Notes: a model not told the origin generated them from the sequence alone. 64,000 bases of DNA from an uncultured Christensenellaceae bacterium (GCA_905234985.1 CAJOJQ010000013.1:1-64000), one strand, 5' to 3'; positions 1-8,910 are shown, numbered from the stretch's first letter. Numbers and translations: made by a program.

Positions 1-125
1 TTGCCCTATCCTCCGTCCCAGCTGGGAGAGTATACCACATTCTTGTCCTGTACTTCCCCTTTCCAAATCAAAATTGTCCTTGACAAAGGGAGCACTTTAG
101 ACCACTATTTGACTGACTATTCAAA

Positions 126-160
126 TCTCAACTCTCCACTCTCAACTCTCAACTCTCAAT
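126..160. repeat. Heptamer-repeat arm (AACTCTC) after capsid gene
   Basis: Imperfect tandem copies of AACTCTC run up to the stop codon of the capsid gene (read leftward). No GAGAGTT partner arm is visible in bases 1-125, so this is a one-arm copy of the hairpin family seen throughout the window. Bases 1-125 hold no gene I can support. Confidence 0.8.
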
Positions 161-1455
161 TATTCTTCTTCGTCCTCATCCACGGTGCTGTAGTAGCTGC
201 CGCACTCCACGCGCAGCAGGCGTTCCTCGTACAGCACGCCGCCGCCGGTCTCGAAATACACGCCGATGGTGCCGAACTGGTTCAGGGGGCCGCCCGCCTC
301 TTCGGGAGATTTGATAATCATTTCCATGTTGCCGCCTTCCACGTCGATCATGCCGAAGGCGCTCTTGCCCAGGAAAATGCAGCCGTACACGGCAATGCCC
401 TGGCTGCCGCCCTCGCCGGGATAGATCACGGTGTCGTCGGCGATGCCGTTCACGTTATCCTTCACGGTGATGGTGGAAGCGGTGTTGGCCGTGACCAGGC
501 ACTTTACGTCGCCCACCAGGATATAGCGGTCCTTAAGCGCGTCCTCCGCCACGGTGCCGCCGTCGAAGGTGATGGTTTTGCCCGCCTCCGTGATCGCACC
601 GTTGACGGTGAGGGTGCGGCTGTCGCTGGCCAGATCCTTGCCCCGCAGCACCTTGGCGTTGTCGCTTTCGATGAAGCGCACGCCGTGCAGCTCGCCGATT
701 TCGCCGTTGTAGATTTCCTCGGGATCGGCATACTTGTGGGCGTCGATCCAATCGCTGCTCTGGCGCAGATCGTAGGTGACGCTGGGATGGATGATGGCCA
801 CGTACTTGCCGTTGATCTTGGGGGCCTTGTGCTTTTTCAGCCAGGTCACCGCCCGGTTCACCATGGTGGGGGTGAGCAGGCAGGTGCTGTCCAACGCGCT
901 GCGGGTGGTCACCGCGGTGCCGTTGGACTTATCGCAGTACATGACGTTGCTGCCGCTCAAAACGATGTTCCGGGCGATCTTGTCCTGGGTGTTGCCGCCA
1001 GCCGCGCCCATTTCCTCCACCGCGTCCTGGGCCACGGGGTCCACCGCGTGGCGCATGAGGCGGCGGCTGAGCGGCGTGTACGCGCCGTACTCGTACACGG
1101 TGGCGCTGACGGCGCTGTAGCCGAACTTTTCCCCGTCGGGGATCACGCCCTCTTTCAGGCGGGGCACGTCGCCGAAGGTGTTGGCCTTGCGCATTTCCAC
1201 AGTCATGCCGTGGTTTTCGGGCAGGGGAATGTTCTTGGCGAACTGGGCGAACATGTGGTTGCTCCGGGCGTTTTCCAGCGCCTCGGTGTTGTACCAGATC
1301 TTCACCTCGGGAGACATGGTGCTGGTAGGCTCGAAAGCCTCCGTCGCGCCGGTATAGGCGTTCACGTAGTTTTGGGTGGTGGCCACGGAAGCGCCGCCGG
1401 CCGCGCCCGCGTCCTCCGCCATCATGCGCCGGTCAAAATCCTGAAAATTTCGCAT
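160..1455 (-). CDS. N4-gp56-like major capsid protein (prophage 1)
   Basis: A 431-residue protein with the look of the N4-gp56 family of major capsid proteins. Its N-terminal part ends in an aromatic stretch (VKIWYNTEALENARSNHMF), followed by a conserved middle with a YEYGAYTPLSRR segment and a 3' half rich in small beta segments. It would form the icosahedral head shell. ATG at 1455 is chosen because GGAGG lies nine bases upstream; a TTG directly before it (1458) could also start translation. It follows the scaffold gene by 15 bases and portal before that, the usual head-gene order. Family assignment is by recalled motifs, so moderately sure; that it is the capsid is well supported by position and length. 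Confidence 0.8.
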   Translation of the reverse strand: MRNFQDFDRRMMAEDAGAAGGASVATTQNYVNAYTGATEAFEPTSTMSPEVKIWYNTEALENARSNHMFAQFAKNIPLPENHGMTVEMRKANTFGDVPRLKEGVIPDGEKFGYSAVSATVYEYGAYTPLSRRLMRHAVDPVAQDAVEEMGAAGGNTQDKIARNIVLSGSNVMYCDKSNGTAVTTRSALDSTCLLTPTMVNRAVTWLKKHKAPKINGKYVAIIHPSVTYDLRQSSDWIDAHKYADPEEIYNGEIGELHGVRFIESDNAKVLRGKDLASDSRTLTVNGAITEAGKTITFDGGTVAEDALKDRYILVGDVKCLVTANTASTITVKDNVNGIADDTVIYPGEGGSQGIAVYGCIFLGKSAFGMIDVEGGNMEMIIKSPEEAGGPLNQFGTIGVYFETGGGVLYEERLLRVECGSYYSTVDEDEEE

Positions 1456-1470
1456 CAATGCTTTCCTCCT

Positions 1471-2094
1471 TTAATATCTGTCTCTGAAATTGACGATTTC
1501 GCCGCTGTGGATGCGGCGGCGGTATTCCTCCCGCTGCTTTTTGCTCATGCCCCGGATGTCCACGCCGATCACCACGGGGGCGGACCCCTGAATGCCGTTT
1601 TCCACCGGGCGGCTGGCCCCCGCCTGCACGCTGGCGGCGATGCGGCGGCTGGCCTGCAGGGCGGCGTACATCATGCTTTCCCGCTGAATGTCCTCCCCGT
1701 GGATGGCGTAGTAAGCGTCCTTCACGCTGACGCCCGTTTCCGGCGCGGTCAGGCGCACGAAGGCGGGGTTCTTCATTTCCCGGGTCAGGTCGAAGTCCGG
1801 GAAGGTCTTCTTCAGTTCCTCCGCTTCCTTCGTCAATCGGGCGAAATGCCGCCGCAGGGCCGCTTCCTTCCGGGTTTCCTTTTCCTGCCCGGCTTCCGCT
1901 TCCCGAACGCGCTTCAGCTCCTCCTGCACCCGCGCGTTCACCGCTTCCTCAAATTCCTGGCGGAAGGGGCCTGCGATCAGCGCCTGAAAATCGGCCCGCC
2001 GTTCCTCCGGGCTGACGGTTCGCTCCTCCGCTTCCTCCTTTCCCCCCGCTTCCGCCCCTTCCTGGGCAGCCCTTTGCAGTTCCAATGGTTCCAT
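1471..2094 (-). CDS. Phage scaffolding protein (prophage 1)
   Basis: A 207-residue, highly charged protein. Residues 1-100 are Glu/Arg/Lys-rich and should form long coiled helices; the middle has FPDFDLTREMKNPAFVRL, a segment typical of scaffold proteins of podo- and siphophages; the C-terminus is basic. Scaffolds guide capsid assembly and are removed before DNA packaging. It sits between portal and capsid, exactly where scaffold genes lie. Start ATG at 2094 has AGGAGG upstream. No protease domain is visible, so this is a plain scaffold rather than a scaffold-protease fusion. Confidence 0.75.
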   Translation of the reverse strand: MEPLELQRAAQEGAEAGGKEEAEERTVSPEERRADFQALIAGPFRQEFEEAVNARVQEELKRVREAEAGQEKETRKEAALRRHFARLTKEAEELKKTFPDFDLTREMKNPAFVRLTAPETGVSVKDAYYAIHGEDIQRESMMYAALQASRRIAASVQAGASRPVENGIQGSAPVVIGVDIRGMSKKQREEYRRRIHSGEIVNFRDRY

Positions 2095-2146
2095 GCTCTT
2101 CCTCCTCTGTTTTCTTTATTGCTTCCCGTTTCCGGGTGAAGCCAAA

Positions 2147-4000
2147 CTAATCGGGCTGGCTGGCGCTGCGAATCAGCTCCCGGGCGCGAATCATATCCTT
2201 GGATTCCGCCGCGCCCACCAGCGATGAAAAGCCGCGTTTTCCGTCTTTTTCCTCCGGCGCGTCGGAAGCGTTTAGGATGCTCCGGGCCATTTCCTCCGCT
2301 GTGTCCGGTTCGTACCGGCTGGCCAGCTCCAGCGCCATGCGCTGCCACAGGGCCGTTTCCCGCCGGGACGCGCTGTTTTTCTGAATCTTCAGGAGCAGCT
2401 CGTCCTTTTTCCTGAAATCCATCATGGATAAAAGCAGCTCGCTCTGATCCGCCTTTTCCGGCGAAAATACCCCCGCCCGCAGCAGGCCAAGGGCCAGCTC
2501 GTTCTGGGCCATTTTGGTGTAGGCGTTTTCCTTCTGGGCCGACACCCGGATATCGAACACCGGCTTGCGCCAGCCCATTTCCCGGCCTGCCAGGGCGGGG
2601 TTTTCCTGGGTCTGCAAGCCCGAATTGTCAAACTGAATGAATTCCCAGGCCGCTTTTTCCCCCGTGATGCGGAAGCACCGGGGCACGTCGTAAAACTGGC
2701 GGATGCGCTCGATGACCATTTCCAGAAGCCGCGCGTAAGCCCGATAGGTCCCCTTGTTGCCGTCCCGGCTGGTGCGGCCCGCCGCTTCCATCTGGGCCGC
2801 GATGCCACTGGCGGCGGTGACGCCGCTGGCGACGCCGTTGGTGATTTCCTGATTGCCGCAGGTCTGGTTCAGCTCCTGAATGCGGTCGTTCAAATGCTGC
2901 ACGTATACCGCGTCCAGGGGATAATGCTTCACCGGCACCATGTCCGCCTCGCTGAGGCCCCCCTCCACCTCGATCACCGGGCTGGTGAAGTCCAGGAACT
3001 GGCTTAAGTTGATGGGCGAATCCGCCCGGCGGAAATACCGGGGCACGGCCCCCGCCCGGGCGTTCAGGCTGATGGCGGCGTTCAGCAGGTCGATTTCCTC
3101 CTGGGTGTCCTTGCCCAGGTCGATGTACCCCCACCCGGCGGGGCTGCCCTTTTGGGGAAAGAGCGTATCCAGCACGAAGGGAAATTGCCCGTCGTCGTAC
3201 CAGCCCCGGCCCTGCAAAGCGGGGTCGTCCTCGCTGGCGTACAGCACCTCCTGGCCGCAGAATTTGCAGTATTGCAGCAGCTTGCGGCCATTTTCCCAGG
3301 TATGGTAATACCAGTCGATCACCAAAGTTTTTTCGGCGTTATCGGCATTTCCTGCAGCGGCGCTGTCCTCCGTCTCATACCGGGAAAGGAAGAAATCGTC
3401 CGTCAGGCCGCCGCGGTTGAGCAGGGGATATTCCTGGAGCAGGGTTTCCCTGTCCTGGGCCGTGACCAGGAACAGGTTCCGGCTTTTCTGAATGTCCTCC
3501 ACCCCCGGCTCCCAGAACAGGTTCATGAGATCCACGCCGCAGATGTTCACGTCCCCCAAGCCATTCAGCCGCGTTTTGTCCCAGTACACGGCGTACACCG
3601 CCGTGCCGTGCTTGTTCTTTTCCCAGGCCTGTTGGTTGTACACGTCCTGAAAGTGGTTCTGTTCCAAGATCACCGGCAGGATGCTGCTGAGTTGCCTTGC
3701 CTGCTGTTCGTCGCTTTCCTCCCGGGGCAGGATGGCCGGTTCCGGGTAAGCGTCCAGCATGTCGGCGTGCTTGCCCATGATCACGTTCACCAGCCATTTG
3801 GTGGGCCGTTTGGGAGCCAGGGGGTTGCCCTGCTCCGCCATGCAGTCCCAGGCGTGGCCCTGCCACCATTTTTCGTCCTCTTTCAGGCGCTTTTCCAGCC
3901 GCGCCTTGCCCGCCTTGTACTTTTTCAGGGTGGCCGCGGCCTGCCGCAGGCGGTCTTGGGTCATGCGGCGGGGCGCGGGCTGGGTTAATTCGCTCATCAT
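2147..4000 (-). CDS. Phage portal protein, P22-like (prophage 1)
   Basis: A 617-residue protein that should form the dodecameric DNA entry ring at one head vertex. It has the length and features of P22-type portals: a basic N-terminus, a region around residues 90-130 (HADMLDAYPEPAILPREESD), a WEPGVEDIQKSRNLF segment, a long middle with VIDWYY and a helical stretch (NQEITNGVASGVTAASG) followed by a Lys/Arg-rich C-terminus. It follows TerL across a heptamer-repeat hairpin and precedes the scaffold gene. Two adjacent ATG codons (4000 and 3997) share the same GGAGG site. Confidence in portal is high; in the P22 subgroup moderate. Confidence 0.83.
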   Translation of the reverse strand: MMSELTQPAPRRMTQDRLRQAAATLKKYKAGKARLEKRLKEDEKWWQGHAWDCMAEQGNPLAPKRPTKWLVNVIMGKHADMLDAYPEPAILPREESDEQQARQLSSILPVILEQNHFQDVYNQQAWEKNKHGTAVYAVYWDKTRLNGLGDVNICGVDLMNLFWEPGVEDIQKSRNLFLVTAQDRETLLQEYPLLNRGGLTDDFFLSRYETEDSAAAGNADNAEKTLVIDWYYHTWENGRKLLQYCKFCGQEVLYASEDDPALQGRGWYDDGQFPFVLDTLFPQKGSPAGWGYIDLGKDTQEEIDLLNAAISLNARAGAVPRYFRRADSPINLSQFLDFTSPVIEVEGGLSEADMVPVKHYPLDAVYVQHLNDRIQELNQTCGNQEITNGVASGVTAASGIAAQMEAAGRTSRDGNKGTYRAYARLLEMVIERIRQFYDVPRCFRITGEKAAWEFIQFDNSGLQTQENPALAGREMGWRKPVFDIRVSAQKENAYTKMAQNELALGLLRAGVFSPEKADQSELLLSMMDFRKKDELLLKIQKNSASRRETALWQRMALELASRYEPDTAEEMARSILNASDAPEEKDGKRGFSSLVGAAESKDMIRARELIRSASQPD

Positions 4001-4025
4001 TTTTGCCTCCTTCGTTCATTGCGCA

Positions 4026-4106
4026 AAGTGGAGAGTTGAGAGTGGAGAGTTGAGAGTGGAGATTTTATATAGCTATTCAATATCTCAACTCCCAACTCTC
4101 AACTCC
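4026..4106. repeat. Heptamer-repeat hairpin between terL and portal
   Basis: Left arm 4026-4063 is built of GTGGAGA/GTTGAGA heptamers, the loop is about 17 AT-rich bases, and the right arm 4081-4106 is built of CAACTCC/CAACTCT. The arms are complementary over most of their length. The stop codon of terL (4099-4101) lies inside the repeat: the last serine codon and TGA are read from an AGTTGAG unit. Confidence 0.85.
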
Positions 4107-5481
4107 TTTTTCTCGCATTTTGATTTAATGGGTCGTTTAAAATGATCTTCTCCGGCGCTTGCGCCCTCGGCTTCATGGGGTTCAGCATGCAGAAGTACCG
4201 CCATTCGTCCGCCGCGTGATCCTCCATGGTGCTGTCCAGGTCCTCCGGCACGTGATCGTCGAACCGGAGCGCCGGAACGGTGCGGATGAAGGCCCGGCAG
4301 GTATTGAACACGTACATCATGGGGTAGCCGTTTCCGTCGAAGGCCAGCCGGTAATGGCACTGCATCCAGCCGGGGATGCGGTCGTTGTTCCCTTTCTCGA
4401 AGTACACCCGATGGCGGACCGCCGTATCGTACCGGCTGATCCCGTTTTCCGCTCCGGCCCAGATGCTGGGATCGGCCACGCCCTGGACGCGCTTGCCCTT
4501 GAGCCAGGGATGCTCCCGCTCGATCCGCGCGATTTCCGAAAAAATCCTGTCGTCGATCCACTTTACGCCCTCGTTGGGCACGTCCTCTCCGTGATCCTGG
4601 CGGCAGCCATACAATTCCAGGATGCGGTAGAACACCCCGTCGCAGTCGACGGCCCACCAGCCGCAGGAAAAGGGCCGGGCATAGCCCCAATCGAAGCTGC
4701 GGTATATTTTCCAGCCGGGAGGCGGCGCAAAGGGCGGGATCACGTGGGTGAATTTCCTGTCCGCGTAATGGGCGGGGTCGTCCCGGAATTCCTCGAAGAA
4801 CTGGCCCTCGTACACGTCCCAGTTGCCGTGGAGCCAGGCTTCCCGCTGACGGGGCGGCTGGGCCTTCAACTGCTCGATGTAGTCCGGCTGCTTTTCCATG
4901 AGGGCCTTGTTGTCCGTCACCAGGCTTTGGATGAACACGTAGTCCGCCGGGTTTTCATCGGAGCGAAAACGGCGTTCTTTCAAGCGCTTGATGTACTGGT
5001 GCCCCGGCCCGCCGGGGTTGCAGGTCATGTACATGCGTTTGGGAAAGCTGTTGGCCCCGCGCAGGCAGGCCATGACGGTTTTGATCTGGTATTCCGTCAT
5101 TTGGGTGGCCTCGTCGATGGCGATCACGTCGTACTCGTGGCCCTGGATCTTCATGAGGTCGCCGTCCTTTCCGCAGAACATGAACTTGATGCTGCTTCCG
5201 TTGGGAAAGCGGATCTCGTGGGTCAGGCTGTTGTACCGGGCCACGCCCGCCAATTGCGCCTGCAGGGGCTTGATGTGGTTTTCCAGCAGCTCCGGGTAGC
5301 TTTTGCGCATGATGAGGACGCGGATGCCGGGGTATTTTGCGCACAGCAGCACGGCCTTCCAGCGCACCGCCCAGCTTTTTCCGCCGCCTCGGGCCCCGCC
5401 GAAGATCACGTACTTTTCCCTGGCCCGCATGAACAGCATTTGCTTTTCGCTGGGCTGCTCCATGACCATTTCCCGGCTCAT
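4099..5481 (-). CDS. terL: Terminase large subunit (prophage 1)
   Basis: A 460-residue DNA-packaging motor and nuclease. The ATPase half carries a Walker A near residue 27 (FGGARGGGKSW), Walker B with catalytic Glu (VIAIDEATQMT) and the coupling motif TCNPGGPGHQ. The nuclease half shows acidic residues in RSFDWGYARPF and GVADPSIW. ATG 5481 overlaps the TerS stop by four bases (ATGA), which fixes the start; the same frame stays open further upstream but those bases code TerS. The C-terminus (NARKRS) ends in a heptamer repeat, so the repeat may have replaced the original end of the gene. Confidence 0.92.
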   Translation of the reverse strand: MSREMVMEQPSEKQMLFMRAREKYVIFGGARGGGKSWAVRWKAVLLCAKYPGIRVLIMRKSYPELLENHIKPLQAQLAGVARYNSLTHEIRFPNGSSIKFMFCGKDGDLMKIQGHEYDVIAIDEATQMTEYQIKTVMACLRGANSFPKRMYMTCNPGGPGHQYIKRLKERRFRSDENPADYVFIQSLVTDNKALMEKQPDYIEQLKAQPPRQREAWLHGNWDVYEGQFFEEFRDDPAHYADRKFTHVIPPFAPPPGWKIYRSFDWGYARPFSCGWWAVDCDGVFYRILELYGCRQDHGEDVPNEGVKWIDDRIFSEIARIEREHPWLKGKRVQGVADPSIWAGAENGISRYDTAVRHRVYFEKGNNDRIPGWMQCHYRLAFDGNGYPMMYVFNTCRAFIRTVPALRFDDHVPEDLDSTMEDHAADEWRYFCMLNPMKPRAQAPEKIILNDPLNQNARKRS

Positions 5482-6059
5482 TCCGAAAGCGTGTCCGTAT
5501 CCTGATCCAGGCGGATGGTCACGCCCTCCTTTTCCGCCGCCTGATCCTGGGCCTCCTTGCGCTCGTCCAATTCCTGCTTGCGCCACAGCAGGGCGATTTT
5601 TTCTTCCTCCGCCTGATCCATGATGCCGCTCAGGCGCATCCTGGTTTCGGCCTGCTGATTGATGGCCCGCACCAGGCGGGTCATGTTGTCGGCCCGCTCC
5701 TTTCCGTCGGTGACGATGAGGCCCTCCTCGTCCTCGCACAGGTTTTTCACCACGGCCCGGGCGGCCAGCAGCAGGGCGTATTCGATTTCGTCCGAGGCCT
5801 CCATGAGGCGGCACAGCTCCCGGGCCTTCTTGTTCACCGCGTGGGTGGCGGCCTTTTTCATGGCCCGCTGCTCCACCTCGTCCTTTTTCTTGTCCCACTC
5901 CCCCGCCTTTTTCCATTTGCCAAGGGTGGAGGCGCTGAGACCTAAATCGCTGGCCAGGGCTTTGAGCGATACGTCCCCGCCGATGTACCTTTCCTCGGCG
6001 ATGCGCTTTTTCTCGTCCTGCCCTCCGGCGGTTTCCTTTTTGGGGATCGTTCTGTGCAT
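5478..6059 (-). CDS. terS: Terminase small subunit (prophage 1)
   Basis: A 193-residue protein with an N-terminal helix-turn-helix (ALASDLGLSASTLGKWKKAGEW, about residues 34-55) of the kind found in small terminases that bind the packaging site. The rest is helical and acidic/basic mixed, fit for ring assembly. It overlaps terL by ATGA. Start ATG 6059 has GGGAGGG eight bases upstream. The helix-turn-helix plus position make the call firm, though the sequence does not let me choose a subfamily. Confidence 0.85.
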   Translation of the reverse strand: MHRTIPKKETAGGQDEKKRIAEERYIGGDVSLKALASDLGLSASTLGKWKKAGEWDKKKDEVEQRAMKKAATHAVNKKARELCRLMEASDEIEYALLLAARAVVKNLCEDEEGLIVTDGKERADNMTRLVRAINQQAETRMRLSGIMDQAEEEKIALLWRKQELDERKEAQDQAAEKEGVTIRLDQDTDTLSE

Positions 6060-6075
6060 GTTTCCCTCCCGTCTT

Positions 6076-6303
6076 TTACGCTTCCGCTTCCTGCCGGTAC
6101 CGTTCAGTCAGCGCCCGGTACTGTTCGCAGTTCTCATACCGCATGCAGCAGAACGCTTCATACTGGATGCGTTTTTCCTGCCTGCCCGAAAAGGTCATGC
6201 AGGCGTGGCTGTCCGGAATCAGCCCCTCGCAGATCACCGCCCCGCTAGTATGGGCGCAGAAGAAGGGACATTTCGCGTCCCCCGCGTTCAGTTTTCCTTC
6301 CAT
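6076..6303 (-). CDS. Small Cys-rich phage protein upstream of terS
   Basis: A 75-residue protein with six cysteines arranged in two clusters (KCPFFCAH, VICEG, HACMTF, FCCMRYENC) and a basic C-terminal helix. Similar short Cys-rich proteins commonly precede terminase genes in Clostridia prophages; I recall the type but know no function. Metal binding is an inference from the cysteine spacing. ATG 6303 is chosen over upstream in-frame codons because AGGAGGGG lies just before it. It is 16 bases from terS and probably cotranscribed. Confidence 0.72.
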   Translation of the reverse strand: MEGKLNAGDAKCPFFCAHTSGAVICEGLIPDSHACMTFSGRQEKRIQYEAFCCMRYENCEQYRALTERYRQEAEA

Positions 6304-6500
6304 CTTCCCCTCCTGCTCTGTTTGTTGTTGGATTATTTCAGGAACGTTCGTTCCCCTCTCGGGCCGGATTATAAAAAATCGACCCGGCTTCTGTAAACCC
6401 CCGGTGCAGGAATCGCCCTTCACCGCCCGATTCCGGCCGCCGGATTTTCATTTTTGTACGCTGCGGTTTTGGGGGGTCCGAAAAACGCGGTTTTTTCAAC

Positions 6501-6525
6501 AAAAAAAGGAGCGCCGAAGCACTCC
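6501..6525 (-). terminator. Hairpin terminator upstream of prophage 1 genes
   Basis: Read leftward: GGAGTGC, loop TTCG, GCGCTCC, then seven T. It would stop leftward transcripts coming from the right before the terminase genes. The rest of 6304-6578 shows no gene I can support. Confidence 0.75.
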
Positions 6526-6578
6526 ATGAAAATGTGATTTTGTTACTACACGATCAAGCCTAATAAAAGGGTTTCAAT

Positions 6579-6760
6579 CAGAGTTGAGAGTGGAGAGTTG
6601 AGAGTTGAGATTTATATAGTTTTCGCTTTTACGCCGAAAATTTATTGAATCATCTATATCTCAACTCTGATCTTTGCTCTATGGTTTTCGTTTTTGCTCT
6701 GTAAACCCGTTGTCTGAACCATCTCTATCTCAACTCTCAACTCTAAACTCTCCACTCTCC
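6579..6760. repeat. Heptamer-repeat hairpin at the 3' end of mtaB
   Basis: Left arm 6579-6611 consists of GAGAGTT/GTGGAGA heptamers. Complementary AACTCTC arms occur at 6659-6670 and 6726-6760, separated by a non-repeat stretch. The mtaB stop codon (6730-6732) and its last eight or so codons are read from the right arm. Confidence 0.83.
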
Positions 6761-8028
6761 CCAGTTAGTCCTTCTTCGTCCGTCCCGGTCACCAGCACCT
6801 TGCAGATTTCCCCCGGCGCGCCGCCCCGGAAGGCGCAGGCCATGTACTGGGCGGTGTAGCCGTGGGAAACGCCGTCCCCGTCGATTTCTTCCACTAATAC
6901 TTCCACCGTCTGGCCGATTTGAGCTTCCCGGTACTGCCGCGCCATGTCCGCCCCCACGGCGATCAGCGCCCGCGCCCTTTCCTCCCGCAGATTTTTTTGC
7001 ACCTGATTCGGCATTTGGGCCGCCGGGGTACCCTGCCGGGCGGAATAGGGGAACACGTGCATCCGGGCAAAGCCGATTTCCCGGCAGAAAGCCACCGTTT
7101 CGGCAAATTCCCCGTCCGTTTCCCCGGGGAAGCCGGTGATCACGTCGGTGGTGACGGCGCAGCCGGGAAAGGCCGACCGCAAAAGCGCGCAGGCCCGGCG
7201 GAATTCCTCGGTGGTATACCGGCGGCGCATGCGCTTTAACACCGTATCGCTGCCGGACTGCAAAGCCAAATGGAATTGGGGGCACACCTTTTCTTCCTTT
7301 TTTAATGCTTCCGCAAAGGCTTCCGTCACGATCACCGGTTCTAAGGAACCCAGCCGGATGCGGCGCACGCCCTCCACGTCGCAGGCCCGCACCGCGTCCA
7401 GCAGCGTTTTGCCGTCCAGGTCCCGGCCATAGCTGGTCAGGTGAATGCCCGTCAGCACCAATTCCGTGAAGCCCGCCTGGCTTAAACGGCAGGCTTCTTT
7501 TTGAATATCCTCCGGCGCGCGGGAACGGATGCCGCCCCGCACATAGGGAATGATGCAATAAGTGCAGTACCGGTCGCAGCCCTCCTGAATCTTCAGCACG
7601 GCCCGGGTGTGGCCCTCGTGGCTGGAAATGCGCAGGGGTTCGTAGGGCGTGCGCAGGATGTCCGTCACCGCCGCCACCCGCTGGCCGTTCGCCACGGCTT
7701 CCTCCAGCAAGGTCACCACCTCGCCCCGCCGGGCGTTGCCGATCACCAGCCGCGCCCCCGTTTCCAGCAGCTTTTCCCCGTCCCGCTGGGCCAGGCACCC
7801 CGCGATCACCACTTCGGCGGCGGGGTTCTGCCGCAGGGCGCGGCGCACGGCGTTCAGGCTTTTTTTATCGCCGGTGCCCGTCACCGTGCACGTGTTCACC
7901 ACATACACGTCCGCCGGTTCCGAAAAATCCCTCGGCTCGTAGCCCGCCTGCTGAAACAGCTCCAGCATGGCCTGGGAATCGTATTGGTTCACCTTGCAGC
8001 CCAAGGTGTGGAAAGCCACGGTCTTCAT
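6730..8028 (-). CDS. mtaB: tRNA t6A37 methylthiotransferase MtaB
   Basis: A 432-residue radical-SAM enzyme that converts t6A to ms2t6A at tRNA position 37, using two 4Fe-4S clusters. The N-terminal UPF0004 domain supplies three cluster cysteines (LGCKVNQYDS, NTCTVTG, AGCLAQR), the radical-SAM core has CDRYCTYC at about residue 150, and a C-terminal TRAM domain follows. The first motif and the length separate it from MiaB and RimO. ATG 8028 has GGAGG upstream. The last residues (about ESGEFRVES) are coded by the heptamer repeat, so the natural C-terminus seems to have been overwritten. rsmE lies upstream across another hairpin. Confidence 0.92.
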   Translation of the reverse strand: MKTVAFHTLGCKVNQYDSQAMLELFQQAGYEPRDFSEPADVYVVNTCTVTGTGDKKSLNAVRRALRQNPAAEVVIAGCLAQRDGEKLLETGARLVIGNARRGEVVTLLEEAVANGQRVAAVTDILRTPYEPLRISSHEGHTRAVLKIQEGCDRYCTYCIIPYVRGGIRSRAPEDIQKEACRLSQAGFTELVLTGIHLTSYGRDLDGKTLLDAVRACDVEGVRRIRLGSLEPVIVTEAFAEALKKEEKVCPQFHLALQSGSDTVLKRMRRRYTTEEFRRACALLRSAFPGCAVTTDVITGFPGETDGEFAETVAFCREIGFARMHVFPYSARQGTPAAQMPNQVQKNLREERARALIAVGADMARQYREAQIGQTVEVLVEEIDGDGVSHGYTAQYMACAFRGGAPGEICKVLVTGTDEEGLTGESGEFRVES

Positions 8029-8062
8029 GAACGATTTTCCTCCGAAACTGTTTTGCCGTAGT

Positions 8063-8170
8063 CAGAGTTGAGAGTTGAGAGTTGAGATTTATTTTGTTTT
8101 CTTCTTCTAAAACCAGCGAATGGAACCGCATTATATATCTCAACTCTCAACTCTAAACTCTCCACTCTCA
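8063..8170. repeat. Heptamer-repeat hairpin between rsmE and mtaB
   Basis: Left arm 8063-8091 carries three GAGAGTT heptamers, right arm 8137-8170 about four AACTCTC-type heptamers, and the loop is about 45 AT-rich bases. It lies wholly between two leftward genes, just downstream of rsmE. Confidence 0.88.
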
Positions 8171-8193
8171 CCGACTAAAACTCACGATCTTGT

Positions 8194-8910
8194 TTATTCC
8201 AAATCTCCTGATAAGGTCAGCAGCGAAATCGCCGCCGCCAGCCCCGCCGTTTCCGTGCGGAAGATACGGGGGCCAAGGGTGACGGGCACGGCTCCGGCGG
8301 CCTTCATTTGGTCGATTTCCTCCGCCGAAATGCCGCCCTCCGGGCCGATCACGATAGCCACGTTCTTTTGCCCCTGCCATTGGACACGGACGCCCCTGCC
8401 CTTTTCTTCCTCCCAGGGAACCAAAACAAGATCATAATCCTTCATTTCGCCGCAAAGCTGCTTAACGGTGAGGGGCAGGCCGATTTCCGGGATCAGCGCT
8501 CGGCCGCTCTGCTTGGCCGCCTCGGCGGCGATGCGCTGGAAGCGGGCCTGCTTTTTGGCGGCGTCCTTGCCCTCCCATTTGGCGACGCACCGGGAAAAGG
8601 CCACCGGCACAATGCGGCACACCCCCGCCTCCGTACACTTCTGGGCGATATAATCCATCTTTTCCCCTTTGGGCACGCCCTGGTACAGGGTGATTTTGAC
8701 GCTCGGCTCCGGGGAAGGCAGCATATCATACAGCCGCAGGATCACCTTGGGGGCCGTTTCCTCAATCGCCGCGCCGTAGATGTTTCCTTCGATCAGCGCC
8801 TGACATTCGTCTCCCGCGCCCATGCGCAGCACCTTCAGGGCGTGGGCCTCCTCCTCCGGCGGCAGCTCCGCCCGGCTTTCGTCGATCCTGACCGCAAAAA
8901 AACGGTGCAT
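8194..8910 (-). CDS. rsmE: 16S rRNA m3U1498 methyltransferase RsmE
   Basis: A 238-residue SPOUT methyltransferase that methylates N3 of U1498 in 16S rRNA. The N-terminal PUA-like domain starts MHRFFAVRI; the C-terminal knotted SAM-binding part shows VIGPEGGISAEEI and LGPRIFRTETAGLAAA, the family signature loops. ATG 8910 is preceded by GGGAGG and AAGGAG, and the protein matches the usual length, so the longer open frame to 9369 is not used. A leftward promoter candidate lies at 8951-8979. Confidence 0.93.
   Translation of the reverse strand: MHRFFAVRIDESRAELPPEEEAHALKVLRMGAGDECQALIEGNIYGAAIEETAPKVILRLYDMLPSPEPSVKITLYQGVPKGEKMDYIAQKCTEAGVCRIVPVAFSRCVAKWEGKDAAKKQARFQRIAAEAAKQSGRALIPEIGLPLTVKQLCGEMKDYDLVLVPWEEEKGRGVRVQWQGQKNVAIVIGPEGGISAEEIDQMKAAGAVPVTLGPRIFRTETAGLAAAISLLTLSGDLE

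Noticed and set aside
1-2139. 712-codon open frame on the plus strand opposite prophage 1 head genes
   Set aside because: It is antisense to well-supported scaffold and capsid genes; GC-rich third positions leave the opposite strand open. His/Gly/Val-rich text, no ribosome site.
6304-6578. Integrase or attachment site of prophage 1 at its right end
   Set aside because: Only a terminator and a heptamer arm are visible; no tRNA or direct repeat. The boundary probably lies outside the window or is not recognisable.
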